Below, piece by piece: positions 6,156 to 15,399 of a DNA stretch of 36,922 nucleotides; within the stretch, counting starts at the first letter, position 1, and the number at the start of each line of letters is the position of its first letter. Made by a program: the position numbers and the translations under genes. Where the stretch lies: assembly GCA_015066005.1 (NCBI GenBank), contig SVPF01000002.1, forward strand, positions 1-36,922. Reading direction: 5' to 3'. Below the pieces are notes generated by a model that searched no databases, was not told the DNA's origin, and was given only the letters and a program-made list of their open reading frames with translations. The stretch comes from Oscillospiraceae bacterium (GTDB taxonomy: Bacteria; Bacillota; Clostridia; Oscillospirales; Acutalibacteraceae).

Positions 6156-6346
6156 TATATAAAAAGAAAATGTGAAGAACACTTCCTTACGAAGTGTCTC
6201 CCAAAAACGAATCTTCTCTTCTCTTCTCTTTTCTTTTGTTAGTGGCTTGGGCTTTTTGTTTTGTGTTGAAAATTGGTTATAGATTTTAAAATTAAATATT
6301 TATTCATAAATAAATGAAAAAACCCCTTTATTTTTAGGGGGCTTTG

Positions 6347-6355
6347 TGATATAAT
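6347..6355 (+). promoter_or_regulatory. Extended -10 promoter of the lipoprotein/two-component operon
   Basis: TGATATAAT is an extended -10 element (TGN-TATAAT). The -35 region (TTTATT at 6327-6332) is weak. It is the last promoter-like site before the lipoprotein gene at 6405, about 45 nt upstream of its RBS-bearing leader, and may serve the long downstream operon. Confidence 0.6.
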
Positions 6356-6404
6356 TTACCGTGAATGATTATGTGCAATTTTATATTTAAAAGGAGGGCT
6401 CACA

Positions 6405-7718
6405 ATGGTTAGAAAAATTGGTTTGGCGGCAGTTATAATGGCGCTTGTTTTAACACTTTGCGGTTGCGATTTTGTTAAGACCGATATGGCTGAGCTTTTT
6501 TCACCCCCAACCTTGACGGGCGACTTTAAATATATATCAAAAATTATTGAAAAAACTGCAGGAAGCGGTTATACACTTAAATATCCCGTTCGCGGTGAGC
6601 ATCGTTCGGCGGTTGTTCAGTACGATATTGACGGTGACGGCAAAAATGAGGCTTTTGCCTTTTACAGTAAGGTTGAAGGTGACGTCACCACTATGACGGT
6701 ACAGCTTGTTCGTGATGAAAAGGGCAAGTGGATCGATGGCGGCACACAAACAATTATTGCCTCAGGCGTGGATATGGTCCAGTTTTGCGACCTTGACAAT
6801 AACGGAGTTAGTGAAATTCTTGTCGGTTGGCAAATTTACGGCTCAAGCGAAATGCAGTTGGCGGTTTACGGCTACAATAATAACACCTTTGTTCAGCGCC
6901 TTTTGCAAAAATATACAACCTTTATTACCTGTGACCTTAACGGCGACCAAAAAAGCGGGGTGCTGATTATTGATATTAACACAACCGAACAGCACAACAC
7001 AGCGGCGCTTTACGCTTTAGATGATGAAGGTGTTATTCAAACAGGTATATGCGAGCTTGACAGCAAGCTGCAGTCTATCGGCAATCCGATTGTGTCCGAG
7101 CTTTCAAACGGCAGAAACGCGGTTTATCTTGATGCCGTAAAGGGTATGGGTGCCGTGACAGAGGTGCTTGTTGAAGATAAGGGCGGTCTTAGTAACCCGC
7201 TTTTTGATGTTGAAGCCCGCGAAAACCTTCGCACTCTGCGTTCCTCAAGCTTTTCGGTAACGGACATAAATAACGACGGCATTTTGGAAATTCCCGTGCA
7301 GGAAAACATACCCTCTGTTGCAAATGATGCCTTGGCCGAAAAGCTTTATCTTACAAATTGGTGTTCGTTTGACGGTGAAAACCTTACCGTGCAAACCACC
7401 ACAATGATAAATGTTAACGACGGTTATTATTTTACAATACCTACAAAGTGGCGTAACCGAATTGCCGTTTTGAAGGATACCGAAAACCGTATTCGCGAAA
7501 TTTATTTGTACGACTTTAAGCAGTCGGTTATAGGCGAAAGCCTTATATGCATTCGCGCCTTTAATAAAAAGAATTGGGAAGCAGGCAAATATAAGGAGCT
7601 TCGCATGAACGAAATTGCCCGTAATGATAATACGGTTTTTGCTTACAAGCTGAATGATGCAATAATTGAAATGGGCATAACCCACAGCGATGTTGAAAAA
7701 GCCTTTGTGCTTTACTGA
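6405..7718 (+). CDS. FG-GAP/VCBS-repeat-like lipoprotein next to a two-component system
   Basis: 437 aa. The N-terminus is a lipoprotein signal peptide ending in LCGC, with Cys21 as the lipidation site, so the protein sits on the outer face of the membrane. At least four DxDxDG-like calcium-loop repeats are visible (DIDGDGKNEAF, DLDNNGVSEIL, DLNGDQKSGVL, DINNDGILEIP), the pattern of VCBS/FG-GAP beta-propeller blades. AAGGAGG lies 7 nt before the ATG. The stop is 14 nt before the response regulator start, so the three genes probably form one unit; a role as ligand sensor or partner of the histidine kinase is inference. The specific ligand is unknown. Confidence 0.8.
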   Translation: MVRKIGLAAVIMALVLTLCGCDFVKTDMAELFSPPTLTGDFKYISKIIEKTAGSGYTLKYPVRGEHRSAVVQYDIDGDGKNEAFAFYSKVEGDVTTMTVQLVRDEKGKWIDGGTQTIIASGVDMVQFCDLDNNGVSEILVGWQIYGSSEMQLAVYGYNNNTFVQRLLQKYTTFITCDLNGDQKSGVLIIDINTTEQHNTAALYALDDEGVIQTGICELDSKLQSIGNPIVSELSNGRNAVYLDAVKGMGAVTEVLVEDKGGLSNPLFDVEARENLRTLRSSSFSVTDINNDGILEIPVQENIPSVANDALAEKLYLTNWCSFDGENLTVQTTTMINVNDGYYFTIPTKWRNRIAVLKDTENRIREIYLYDFKQSVIGESLICIRAFNKKNWEAGKYKELRMNEIARNDNTVFAYKLNDAIIEMGITHSDVEKAFVLY

Positions 7719-7732
7719 TAGGAGTGATTAGT

Positions 7733-8434
7733 TTGAAACGAATTATGATTGTTGAGGATGAGGCCGCTATCCGTGAATTTGAAGCCATAAACCTAAAGCG
7801 TGTTGGCTATTCGGTTGTTGAAGCGGGCTCGGCCGAGGAGGCACTTTATATATTTGATAACGACACCGAAGGCTTTGATATTGCCCTTTTGGATATTTCA
7901 ATGCCGGGTATGGATGGCTTTACCCTCTGTAAAGAGCTTAGAAAGCGCACCGAAACGCTTGGCATAATTATGCTGACCGCCAGAACACAGGAAATGGACA
8001 AAATTACAGGTCTTATGAACGGTGCGGATGATTATATTACAAAGCCCTTCAGCCCTACCGAGCTTTTGGCCCGTGTGGATTCACTTTACCGCAGGGTTGA
8101 AATGTATGCGCCTAAAGCGGCGCCCGTTTCGGACGATATTACCTTGGGTGAATTCACCTTAAATCTTCGTAAGCGCACCCTGCTTAAAAACGGCAACAAT
8201 ATTGAGCTTACACAGGTTGAATTTCAAATGATTGAATATTTCTTCCAAAATCCAGACGTTGCTTTGGGCCGAACCGATATTCTTAATAAGGTTTGGGGCA
8301 GCAACTATTTTGGCGAAGAAAAAATTGTTGACGTTAACATTCGTCGCCTTCGTATGAAGGTTGAGGATGACCCTTCCGTACCTACAAGGCTTGTAACCGT
8401 TTGGGGTATGGGATATAAATGGAACACACATTAA
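7733..8434 (+). CDS. OmpR/PhoB-family response regulator
   Basis: 233 aa. The receiver domain (about 1-120) has the acidic pair in VEDE (8-10), phospho-acceptor Asp54 in LLDISMPG, Thr82 in MLTAR and Lys104 in ITKPF. The C-terminal winged-helix DNA-binding domain (about 135-232) contains LTQVEFQMIEYF, VWGSNYFGEEKIVDVNIRRLR-type helices and VWGMGYKW. The start chosen is TTG at 7733, 8 nt after GGAG; an in-frame GTG at 7724 lies inside the RBS. It is followed 34 nt later by its histidine kinase. The regulon is unknown; the adjacent lipoprotein gene could be autoregulated. Confidence 0.92.
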   Translation: MKRIMIVEDEAAIREFEAINLKRVGYSVVEAGSAEEALYIFDNDTEGFDIALLDISMPGMDGFTLCKELRKRTETLGIIMLTARTQEMDKITGLMNGADDYITKPFSPTELLARVDSLYRRVEMYAPKAAPVSDDITLGEFTLNLRKRTLLKNGNNIELTQVEFQMIEYFFQNPDVALGRTDILNKVWGSNYFGEEKIVDVNIRRLRMKVEDDPSVPTRLVTVWGMGYKWNTH

Positions 8435-8468
8435 GTTAAAATAAAAAATCAAGAAAGGAGAAGCTGAT

Positions 8469-9911
8469 TTGAATTTAGAAATTAAATTTAAAAGTATAAC
8501 TGTAAAATGGTTTTTTAATATATTTTTGGTTATTGCGGTTGTAATTTGTACTGCGGCAATTGGCTTCTCGGTTCTTTATAACGCACTTTACACCTCGCAA
8601 ATGCAGTCCCTTGGTGATGATTACGCTTACGAATTTAAATCGCTTGAGGCGGCAAGCACCAAAACCTTTAACGATTCGGCCATAGCCTTGGTTGAAGGCT
8701 TTGCTTTTAAGGATAAGGTTGCCGTTCAGGTAACCGACAAAAACGGCAAGGTGGTTGCCACCACAACGGGCTTTCCTACCGTGGTTGAGGATATTCCCGA
8801 ATATCAGCTTGTTATAAACAGCGGAAGAGCGCAGTCCTTCAGGGGTAAAACCGCCGACGGTGAGTCGATTATGGCGGTTACCACACCGATTTATGACAGT
8901 GAGGGTAATTTCCTTGGCACATACCGCTGGTCAACCTCTATGAATGAAGCCTATAAGGCTATTTACGGCGTAATCAGCATTATTGTGCTTGCTTGCTTTG
9001 CGGTGTTGCTGTTTAGTTGTTTTTCTGGTCTTTTCTTTGTGAAGTCAATTGTGCGCCCCATTCGCGATGTTAGTAACATTGCCCGCAAAATTGCAATGGG
9101 TAACTTTGATGAGCGCATTGAAATGACCAAAAATGATGAAATCGGTGAGCTGTGCGACACTATTAACTATATGGCGTCGGAGCTTAGTCAAGCGCAAAAT
9201 ATGAAAAACGATTTTATTTCATCGGTTTCGCACGAGCTTCGGACACCACTTACCGCAATAAGAGGTTGGGGCGAAACGGCTAAAATGTCACTTGGTACCG
9301 ATGAGGAGCTTGTCCGCCGTGGCTTAGACGTTGTGTTGAGCGAATCGGACCGACTTTCAAGCCTTGTTGAAGAGCTGCTTGACTTTTCACGAATGGAAAC
9401 GGGCCGCTTATCCCTTACAAGTCAGCCAATAAACGTTACAGCTATTTTAAATGATGCGGTTGATATGTACACCGAGCTTGCCAAAAAGCAGGAAATCGAG
9501 CTAGTGCTTACTAACCCCAACCCCGAGCTTATCGTTATGGGTGACCGCGACCGTTTAAAGCAGGTGTTTATAAACATTGTTGATAATGCGGTTAAGTACA
9601 CCGTTGGCGCAGGTCAGGTTTTGGTTAGCGCCAATGTGGAGGAGGCTTGCGTGCGCATTACCGTTACCGACACAGGTGTGGGTATTCCCGCGCAGGACAT
9701 TGACCGTGTTAAAGAAAAATTTTATAAAGCAAATAAAACCGTTCGCGGTTCGGGCATTGGCCTTGCCGTTGCGGATGAAATTATTAAGCAGATGAACGGT
9801 CTTTTATTTATTGAAAGTACCGAAAATGTAGGTACCAAGGTAACCATTGTGTTGCCGCTTTATGAAGAAGAAATTTTACCCCAAGAAGAAGGAAATGTTG
9901 ATGGCAAATAA
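8469..9911 (+). CDS. Sensor histidine kinase (HAMP, HisKA, HATPase)
   Basis: 480 aa. Transmembrane helix 1 (about 14-37), an extracytoplasmic PAS/Cache-like sensor (about 40-165), helix 2 (about 166-192), HAMP (193-245), HisKA with His255 in SVSHELRTPL, and an ATPase domain with N box Asn373 (IVDNAVKY), G1 DTGVGIP (401-407) and G2 GSGIGLAV. All catalytic residues are present. The start is TTG with AAAGGAG 8 nt upstream. The sensor contains a VQVTDKNGKVVATT strand typical of small-molecule sensors, but no ligand can be named. The gene ends with an 11-nt overlap with the DUF1385 gene. Confidence 0.93.
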   Translation: MNLEIKFKSITVKWFFNIFLVIAVVICTAAIGFSVLYNALYTSQMQSLGDDYAYEFKSLEAASTKTFNDSAIALVEGFAFKDKVAVQVTDKNGKVVATTTGFPTVVEDIPEYQLVINSGRAQSFRGKTADGESIMAVTTPIYDSEGNFLGTYRWSTSMNEAYKAIYGVISIIVLACFAVLLFSCFSGLFFVKSIVRPIRDVSNIARKIAMGNFDERIEMTKNDEIGELCDTINYMASELSQAQNMKNDFISSVSHELRTPLTAIRGWGETAKMSLGTDEELVRRGLDVVLSESDRLSSLVEELLDFSRMETGRLSLTSQPINVTAILNDAVDMYTELAKKQEIELVLTNPNPELIVMGDRDRLKQVFINIVDNAVKYTVGAGQVLVSANVEEACVRITVTDTGVGIPAQDIDRVKEKFYKANKTVRGSGIGLAVADEIIKQMNGLLFIESTENVGTKVTIVLPLYEEEILPQEEGNVDGK

Positions 9912-10878
9912 ATATACCTCTATCGGTGGTCAGGCCTTAATTGAAGGCATTATGATGAAAAGCACCGAAAAAACCGCAATTGCAGTACGCACACCCGATA
10001 AAAGCATTGATATAAGCTATATGAACGGTAAAAGCGTGCGCGAAAAATATAAAATTTTGGCGCTTCCCATTGTGCGCGGCGTTGTAGGCTTTGTGGAATC
10101 AATGCTTCAGGGCTACAAGGCTTTAAGCATTTCGGCTGATAAGTCGGGCTTTGCTGATGAGGAAGCAAGTGAGCCCAAAACCGAAGAGCAAAAGAAAAAG
10201 GACAGCCGGTTTGTAAACATTGTAATGGTTATCGGCGCTGTTCTTGGCGTGGTTTTGGCACTTGGCCTTTTTATGTATTTACCTCGCCTTTGTGTAAGCG
10301 GTATTGAATGGCTTATAGGGGGCGAAATAACCTCTAAGCTTTTAAGGTCGGTTATTGAACAGGCCCTAAAAATGACAATTTTTGTCGGCTATGTAATGCT
10401 TGTCTCACTTATGAAGGACATTAAGCGTGTTTATATGTACCACGGGGCCGAGCATAAGACCATTTTCTGTTATGAAAAAGGCCTAGACCTAACGGTTGAA
10501 AATGTAAGAAAGCAAAAGCGCTTTCACCCACGCTGCGGTACATCGTTTATGATTTTGATGATTTTAATAAGCATAATATTATCAATCGTTTTACAGTTTA
10601 CCTTTAAAGGTATTTATGACAATGCGTTGGTATGGACTCTTGCTAAGGTTTTAATGGTGCCTCTTACCTGCGGTATTGGTTTTGAGGTTTTAAAAATTTG
10701 CGGCAAGTATGATAATTTTATAACCCGCATAATTTCGGCACCTGGTCTTTGGCTACAGCGTGTAACCACTAAGGAGCCCGAGGATGATATGATAGAAATT
10801 GCAATTGCAGCGCTAAAGGCTTGCGAGCCCGAGGTGCCCGATGTTGACAGAACGGGGTGCTGTAATGACAATATTTGA
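9901..10878 (+). CDS. DUF1385 (YqhQ-like) membrane protein
   Basis: 325 aa. The N-terminal cytoplasmic part starts with the conserved GGQALIEGIMMK (9-20). The HGAEHK box (181-186), followed by FHPRCGTSF (208-216), is the hallmark of DUF1385 and looks like a metal-binding site. Four or so hydrophobic helices are visible (about 104-135, 155-173, 217-236, 243-270). The function of the family is not established. The ATG at 9901 overlaps the kinase gene by 11 nt and has AAGGAA upstream; in-frame extension to 9847 would lie inside the kinase gene. DUF1385 directly before prmC is a common order in Clostridia. Confidence 0.9.
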   Translation: MANKYTSIGGQALIEGIMMKSTEKTAIAVRTPDKSIDISYMNGKSVREKYKILALPIVRGVVGFVESMLQGYKALSISADKSGFADEEASEPKTEEQKKKDSRFVNIVMVIGAVLGVVLALGLFMYLPRLCVSGIEWLIGGEITSKLLRSVIEQALKMTIFVGYVMLVSLMKDIKRVYMYHGAEHKTIFCYEKGLDLTVENVRKQKRFHPRCGTSFMILMILISIILSIVLQFTFKGIYDNALVWTLAKVLMVPLTCGIGFEVLKICGKYDNFITRIISAPGLWLQRVTTKEPEDDMIEIAIAALKACEPEVPDVDRTGCCNDNI

Positions 10879-11704
10879 AGCCTACAACAATACTAAAAAG
10901 CGCCTTGCTGCCGCAGGGGTAGAGGACAGCGTTTTTGAAGCAAAGGCAATTATCCGCCATATAACAGGGCTTTCCAATACCGAAATTTTAACAAGCTATA
11001 TGAACGATTTAACCGAATTTCAGGAAAATAACCTGACCGCAATTATGCGCCAGCGCGAAATTCGTTACCCGCTTCAATATATAATAGGTACTTGGGGCTT
11101 TTATAAGTATAAATTTAATGTTGGTGTTGGGGTGCTTATTCCCCGAAGTGATACTGAGGTTTTGGTTGAAACTGCAAGCGAATTTTTAAAGGATAAACAA
11201 AACCCACAAATTTTAGATTTATGCGCAGGCAGCGGCTGTATAGGTATTTCGCTGGCTAAGGATTATCCTGATTCGGCCGTGGTTATGGTGGAAAAGTTTG
11301 ATGAAGCCATAAGGTATATCGACCAAAATATAAAGCTAAACGAAGCCTATAACACACTTGTGATAAAGGGTGACGCTTTAGAGGGTGACGGCAAGGAAAA
11401 TAAGTATGATATTATTGTTTCCAATCCGCCTTACATTCCCGAAAGTGAAATTCCGCTTATGAATGCCGAAACTAAGTTTGAGCCCGAAACCGCACTTTTA
11501 TGCGAAGGCGACGGTCTTAAGTTTTACCGTGCAATTGCCGAAATTTATAAGGCTTCGCTTAAAGAGGGCGGTATGCTTGCTTTTGAGGTGGGCTATAAGC
11601 AGGCCGACAGCGTTTGTGAAATTCTAAAGCAGAACGGCTATAACAATGTTAAAGCAGTGAAGGACTATAACGGCATAAACCGTGTGGTTTGTGCAATAAA
11701 ATAA
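10865..11704 (+). CDS. prmC: Peptide chain release factor N5-glutamine methyltransferase
   Basis: 279 aa. PrmC methylates the Gln of the GGQ motif of release factors RF1/RF2 using S-adenosylmethionine. A helical N-terminal domain (about 1-80) precedes the Rossmann methyltransferase domain. Motif PRSDTEVLVE (93-102), SAM loop LDLCAGSGCIGISL (117-130) and catalytic NPPYIPESE (187-195) are all present. The start at 10865 gives the usual N-terminus; an ATG at 10841 would add 8 residues inside the preceding gene. It overlaps the DUF1385 gene by 14 nt and lies 17 nt before recA. Confidence 0.95.
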   Translation: MTIFEAYNNTKKRLAAAGVEDSVFEAKAIIRHITGLSNTEILTSYMNDLTEFQENNLTAIMRQREIRYPLQYIIGTWGFYKYKFNVGVGVLIPRSDTEVLVETASEFLKDKQNPQILDLCAGSGCIGISLAKDYPDSAVVMVEKFDEAIRYIDQNIKLNEAYNTLVIKGDALEGDGKENKYDIIVSNPPYIPESEIPLMNAETKFEPETALLCEGDGLKFYRAIAEIYKASLKEGGMLAFEVGYKQADSVCEILKQNGYNNVKAVKDYNGINRVVCAIK

Positions 11705-11721
11705 ACGGAGGATGAGTAAAA

Positions 11722-12858
11722 ATGGCAAAATCGGCTATTAAACCCGTCGTTAAGGCGGTTGAAAACGAAGAAAAGCAAAAGGCTTTAAAAACCGCAATGG
11801 ACCAAATTGAAAAGCAGTTCGGTAAGGGCGCGGTTATGCGCCTTGGCGAAAATCAGGCAATGAATGTTGAGCACATTAAAACAGGCTCACTTACATTGGA
11901 CGTGGCACTCGGTATCGGCGGTATTCCGAAGGGCAGAATTGTTGAAATTTACGGTCCCGAATCTTCAGGTAAAACCACCGTTGCGCTTCACTGTGTTGCC
12001 GAAGCACAAAAGGCAGGCGGCACCGCAGCATTTATTGACGTTGAACACGCTTTAGACCCCGTTTATGCCGCAAATTTGGGGGTTGATATTGATTCATTAT
12101 TGGTTTCTCAGCCCGATTCGGGTGAGCAAGCCCTTGAAATTGCCGACGCTTTGGTGCGCTCGGGCGCAATTGATATTATTGTTATTGACTCGGTAGCGGC
12201 TTTGGTTACCCGTGCCGAAATTGAGGGCGAAATGGGCGACAATCACGTTGGTCAGCTTGCCCGCCTTATGTCACAGGCTTTAAGAAAATTAACAGGCAGT
12301 CTTTCAAAAGCAAACTGTGCCGCAATTTTTATTAACCAGCTTCGTGAAAAAATCGGCGTAATGTACGGCAATCCCGAGGTTACCACAGGCGGCCGCGCTT
12401 TAAAATTCTATTCTTCTGTTCGTATTGACGTTCGCAAGGGCGAGCCTATTAAGGACGGCAGTGAAATTATCGGTGTTCACACCAAGGCTAAAATTGTTAA
12501 AAATAAGGTAGCGCCTCCCTTTAAGGTTGCCGAATTTGACATTATGTACGGTAAGGGCATTTCCCACACAGGCGAAATTGTTGACGCGGGTGTTGAAACG
12601 GGCGTTATTAAAAAATCAGGCGCGTGGTTCTATTACGGTGAAACCCGTTTGGGTCAGGGCCGTGACAATGTTAAAAAGTTGTTTGAGGATAATGCCGAAA
12701 TGGCCGAAAAAATCGAAAATGAAATTATGGCAGTTATTACTAACAAGGCGCAGGATGCTCCCGCACCCGTTATGGATGATGAGGATGTTATAATGCCGAC
12801 CGAGCCGATTGCACGCCCCCACAAGTCAATTGATATTGATATTGCGGTTGACGACTAA
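11722..12858 (+). CDS. recA: Recombinase A
   Basis: 378 aa. RecA forms filaments on single-stranded DNA, drives strand exchange and triggers LexA self-cleavage. Walker A is GPESSGKTT (78-86). DNA-binding loops and the ATP-site strand VIDSVAAL are visible, as is the typical [13 protein letters not shown] segment. The C-terminal tail is acidic (EDVIMPTEP...DIDIAVDD), as usual. GGAGG lies 11 nt upstream. There is no LexA box in the short gap before it, although one exists at 3815 in this window. The stop overlaps the recX start by one base. Confidence 0.97.
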   Translation: MAKSAIKPVVKAVENEEKQKALKTAMDQIEKQFGKGAVMRLGENQAMNVEHIKTGSLTLDVALGIGGIPKGRIVEIYGPESSGKTTVALHCVAEAQKAGGTAAFIDVEHALDPVYAANLGVDIDSLLVSQPDSGEQALEIADALVRSGAIDIIVIDSVAALVTRAEIEGEMGDNHVGQLARLMSQALRKLTGSLSKANCAAIFINQLREKIGVMYGNPEVTTGGRALKFYSSVRIDVRKGEPIKDGSEIIGVHTKAKIVKNKVAPPFKVAEFDIMYGKGISHTGEIVDAGVETGVIKKSGAWFYYGETRLGQGRDNVKKLFEDNAEMAEKIENEIMAVITNKAQDAPAPVMDDEDVIMPTEPIARPHKSIDIDIAVDD

Positions 12859-13469
12859 TGCAAATAACCGACATTAAAAAGGATAAGCTTCACCTTACTA
12901 GAATGTTTCTTTCCAACGGGGAAGAGGTGCTTATTGATAACGATGTTTACAGTGAGCATTGTTTGAAAAAGGGTGACGCTTTAACCGAAGAAAAGCTTAA
13001 CGATTTAATTTTTCAGTCGCAATACCTCAGGGCAAAATCCCGTGCGGTGTGGTACCTTGACCGAAAGGACCGCACCTCGAAGGATTTATACAATAAGCTG
13101 TGTCAGGCAGGGTTTGACAAAAAAGCCTGCGCAAAGGTTATTGCCAGACTTCAAGAGGTTGGTCTTATTGATGACCGCCGCTTTGCCGAAAATTACGCCA
13201 ACCGCTTAATTGAAGGGAACACATCCAAAAGGGAAGCGCTTCAAAAAATGCTTCAAAAGGGCGTGCCTTACGATATGGCAAAGGATGTTTTGGCAAGCTG
13301 TGATGCTGACGAGGCTGAGCAAATTAACGCGTTAATTGATAAAAAATACCGCACAAGGCTTTTAAGTGACGGCGGCGCACAAAAGGTTTATGCCGCACTT
13401 ATTCGCAAGGGCTTTTCCTATGATGCGGTAAGGACAGCACTTAAGAATTATACAGAATTTGAGGATTAG
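12858..13469 (+). CDS. recX: Regulatory protein RecX
   Basis: 203 aa. RecX binds RecA filaments and limits their activity. Three-helix repeats typical of the family are visible, including KDLYNKLCQAGFDKKACAKVI, LIDDRRFAENYANRLI and a final KGFSYDAVRTALKN. Length suits Firmicute RecX, which is longer than the enteric form (about 165 aa). The start codon overlaps the recA stop (TAATG), so translation is coupled and RecX is made in proportion to RecA. No separate promoter is visible. Confidence 0.93.
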   Translation: MQITDIKKDKLHLTRMFLSNGEEVLIDNDVYSEHCLKKGDALTEEKLNDLIFQSQYLRAKSRAVWYLDRKDRTSKDLYNKLCQAGFDKKACAKVIARLQEVGLIDDRRFAENYANRLIEGNTSKREALQKMLQKGVPYDMAKDVLASCDADEAEQINALIDKKYRTRLLSDGGAQKVYAALIRKGFSYDAVRTALKNYTEFED

Positions 13470-13470
13470 T

Positions 13471-14796
13471 ATGTACAAGGTTAGTATGGTGTCACTTGGT
13501 TGCCCTAAAAATCAGGTCGATGCCGAGCAAATGCTTTACACATTGCAAAGCGCAGGGTTTGAGCTTACCCCCGCCGAAGCTGAAGCTGATGCAATTATAA
13601 TTAACACCTGCGGGTTTATTGAATCGGCCAAGGCGGAAGCTATTGAAAATATTTTAGAAGCCGCAAAATATAAGGATGAAGGAAACTGCAAGGCGCTTAT
13701 AGTTACGGGCTGTTTGGCTGAAAGATACCAAAACGATGTCACCGAAGAAATTCCCGAGGTTGATGCCTGCGTTGGTATTGGCTCGAACGGTAAAATTGCC
13801 GAAATTGTAAAAAATGCAATTGAAGGCAGGTGTGAAAATTCCTTTGGCGCAAAAGAAAATTTGGATTTAAACTCAAAACGAATTTTAGGCGGTTATCCAT
13901 TTACGGCATATTTAAAGGTGGCTGATGGCTGTAACAATTGCTGTACCTATTGCGCAATACCAAAAATTCGCGGTAAAATGCGCAGCCGTAGAATTGAGGA
14001 TTGTGTGGCTGAAGCCAAGGAGCTTGCAATGGGCGGTGTAAGGGAGCTTATTGTTGTCGCACAGGACACTACCGCTTATGGCAGTGACATTTACGGTAAA
14101 CCGATGCTGGCTACACTTTTAAAAGAGCTTTGCAAAATTGACGGTATCCATTGGGTGCGTACCCTGTACACCTACCCCGATAAAATTGACGACGAGCTTT
14201 TAGAAACTATAAAAAATGAAGAAAAGCTTATAAAATATCTTGACATTCCTATTCAGCATGTTAACAGTGATATTTTAAAGAAAATGAACCGTAAGGGCAG
14301 TCGTGAGGATTTAGAAAGCCTTATTAAGAAAATAAGAAAAGAAATTCCCGACATCACTTTAAGAACAACCCTTATTACAGGTTTCCCCGGGGAAAGTGAA
14401 GAACAGTTTGAGGATCTTTGCGAATTTGTAAAGGAAACCCGCTTTGACCGCCTTGGCTGTTTTGCCTACTCACCCGAGGAGGACACGGTAGCGGCTGAAA
14501 TGCCAAACCAAATAGATGAGCAAACCAAGGTGTCCCGCGCGGAAAACATTATGGAAATGCAAATGGACATTATGCGCGAGAAAAACGAGGAAAAAATCGG
14601 CACAGTGCTTGAGGTTATAATTGAAGGCTGGGACGATTATATAAAATGTTATTTTGGCAGAACCGTTTGCGATGCGCCCGAGGTTGACGGCAAAATTTTC
14701 TTTATGTCAGATAGACCTCTTATTATAGGTGATTTTGCAAATGTGCAAATAAACGACTGTTTAGATTATGATTTGTTAGGAGAGTTAAAAATATGA
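13471..14796 (+). CDS. rimO: Ribosomal protein uS12 methylthiotransferase
   Basis: 441 aa. RimO is a radical SAM enzyme that adds a methylthio group to the conserved Asp of ribosomal protein S12. The N-terminal methylthiotransferase domain has the cluster ligands Cys11, Cys47 and Cys81; SLGCPKNQVDAE is characteristic of RimO rather than MiaB. The radical SAM CxxxCxxC is Cys154, Cys158, Cys161, followed by a TRAM-like C-terminus (about 375-441). ATG 13471 has GAGG upstream and follows the recX stop by one base; a start at 13459 would overlap recX. It overlaps pgsA by ATGA. Confidence 0.95.
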   Translation: MYKVSMVSLGCPKNQVDAEQMLYTLQSAGFELTPAEAEADAIIINTCGFIESAKAEAIENILEAAKYKDEGNCKALIVTGCLAERYQNDVTEEIPEVDACVGIGSNGKIAEIVKNAIEGRCENSFGAKENLDLNSKRILGGYPFTAYLKVADGCNNCCTYCAIPKIRGKMRSRRIEDCVAEAKELAMGGVRELIVVAQDTTAYGSDIYGKPMLATLLKELCKIDGIHWVRTLYTYPDKIDDELLETIKNEEKLIKYLDIPIQHVNSDILKKMNRKGSREDLESLIKKIRKEIPDITLRTTLITGFPGESEEQFEDLCEFVKETRFDRLGCFAYSPEEDTVAAEMPNQIDEQTKVSRAENIMEMQMDIMREKNEEKIGTVLEVIIEGWDDYIKCYFGRTVCDAPEVDGKIFFMSDRPLIIGDFANVQINDCLDYDLLGELKI

Positions 14797-15383
14797 ATAC
14801 ACCCAATAAATTAACCTTGGCCCGTATGATAGCAACCCCAATTTTTATGGCAGTAATGCTTATTGATTTTCCTTATCATTATTTAATTTCTCTTGTATTA
14901 TTTATTGCCGCTTCTTTAACCGATATGATAGACGGTAAAATGGCAAGAAAATATAATATGGTAACCGATTTCGGTAAGTTTATGGATCCCTTGGCAGACA
15001 AAATGCTTACCACCTCGGCTTATCTTGGCTTTATGTTTATTTACGGCGGTACACGATACGCTTGGCATATTGTGGTTATAACCTTTATTGTTTTGTTCCG
15101 CGAATTTGCAGTTTCTTCAATCCGCTTGGTAGCAGTAACTGCAGGCGGCAAGGTTGTTGCCGCTAATATGTGGGGCAAGTGTAAAACCGTTAGCCAAATG
15201 GCAGGTATAATTCTTTCCTTGGCAGTTTACGGCGCCAATGAAATTGTTACCCTTCCTTCAAACGTTTTTGTTATTGCCGACGTCGTAATCGTTACTTTGT
15301 TCTGGATTTCGGCTATTTTATGTGTTATTTCAGGTGTTATTTACATCTGGGGTGGCCGCGAATATATTAAAAACGCAAAATAA
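14793..15383 (+). CDS. pgsA: CDP-diacylglycerol--glycerol-3-phosphate 3-phosphatidyltransferase
   Basis: 196 aa. It makes phosphatidylglycerol phosphate, the first committed step toward phosphatidylglycerol and cardiolipin. The CDP-alcohol phosphotransferase signature is complete: Asp44, Asp47-Gly48, Ala51-Arg52, Gly61, Asp65 and Asp69. Several membrane helices follow, ending in a short cytoplasmic tail (WGGREYIKNAK). AGGAG lies 9 nt before the ATG, inside rimO. Its product feeds the cardiolipin synthase encoded at 29247-30779. Confidence 0.94.
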   Translation: MNTPNKLTLARMIATPIFMAVMLIDFPYHYLISLVLFIAASLTDMIDGKMARKYNMVTDFGKFMDPLADKMLTTSAYLGFMFIYGGTRYAWHIVVITFIVLFREFAVSSIRLVAVTAGGKVVAANMWGKCKTVSQMAGIILSLAVYGANEIVTLPSNVFVIADVVIVTLFWISAILCVISGVIYIWGGREYIKNAK

Positions 15384-15399
15384 ACAGTAGGTGACTTGC

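Larger units (their letters stand above)
5895..6242. repeat. Diverged inverted repeat pair around hairpin copy B
   Basis: The left arm (about 5895-5950) has ACAAAACAAAGAGAAGA, TCGTT and CGTAAGGAAGTG. The right arm (about 6173-6242), read on the other strand, has ACAAAAGAAAAGAGAAGA, TCGTT and CGTAAGGAAGTG in the same order. The two arms therefore look like diverged inverted copies of one sequence bracketing copy B and a terminator-like hairpin. The right arm contains a TCTTCTCTTCTCTTCTC pyrimidine run. Confidence 0.55.
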
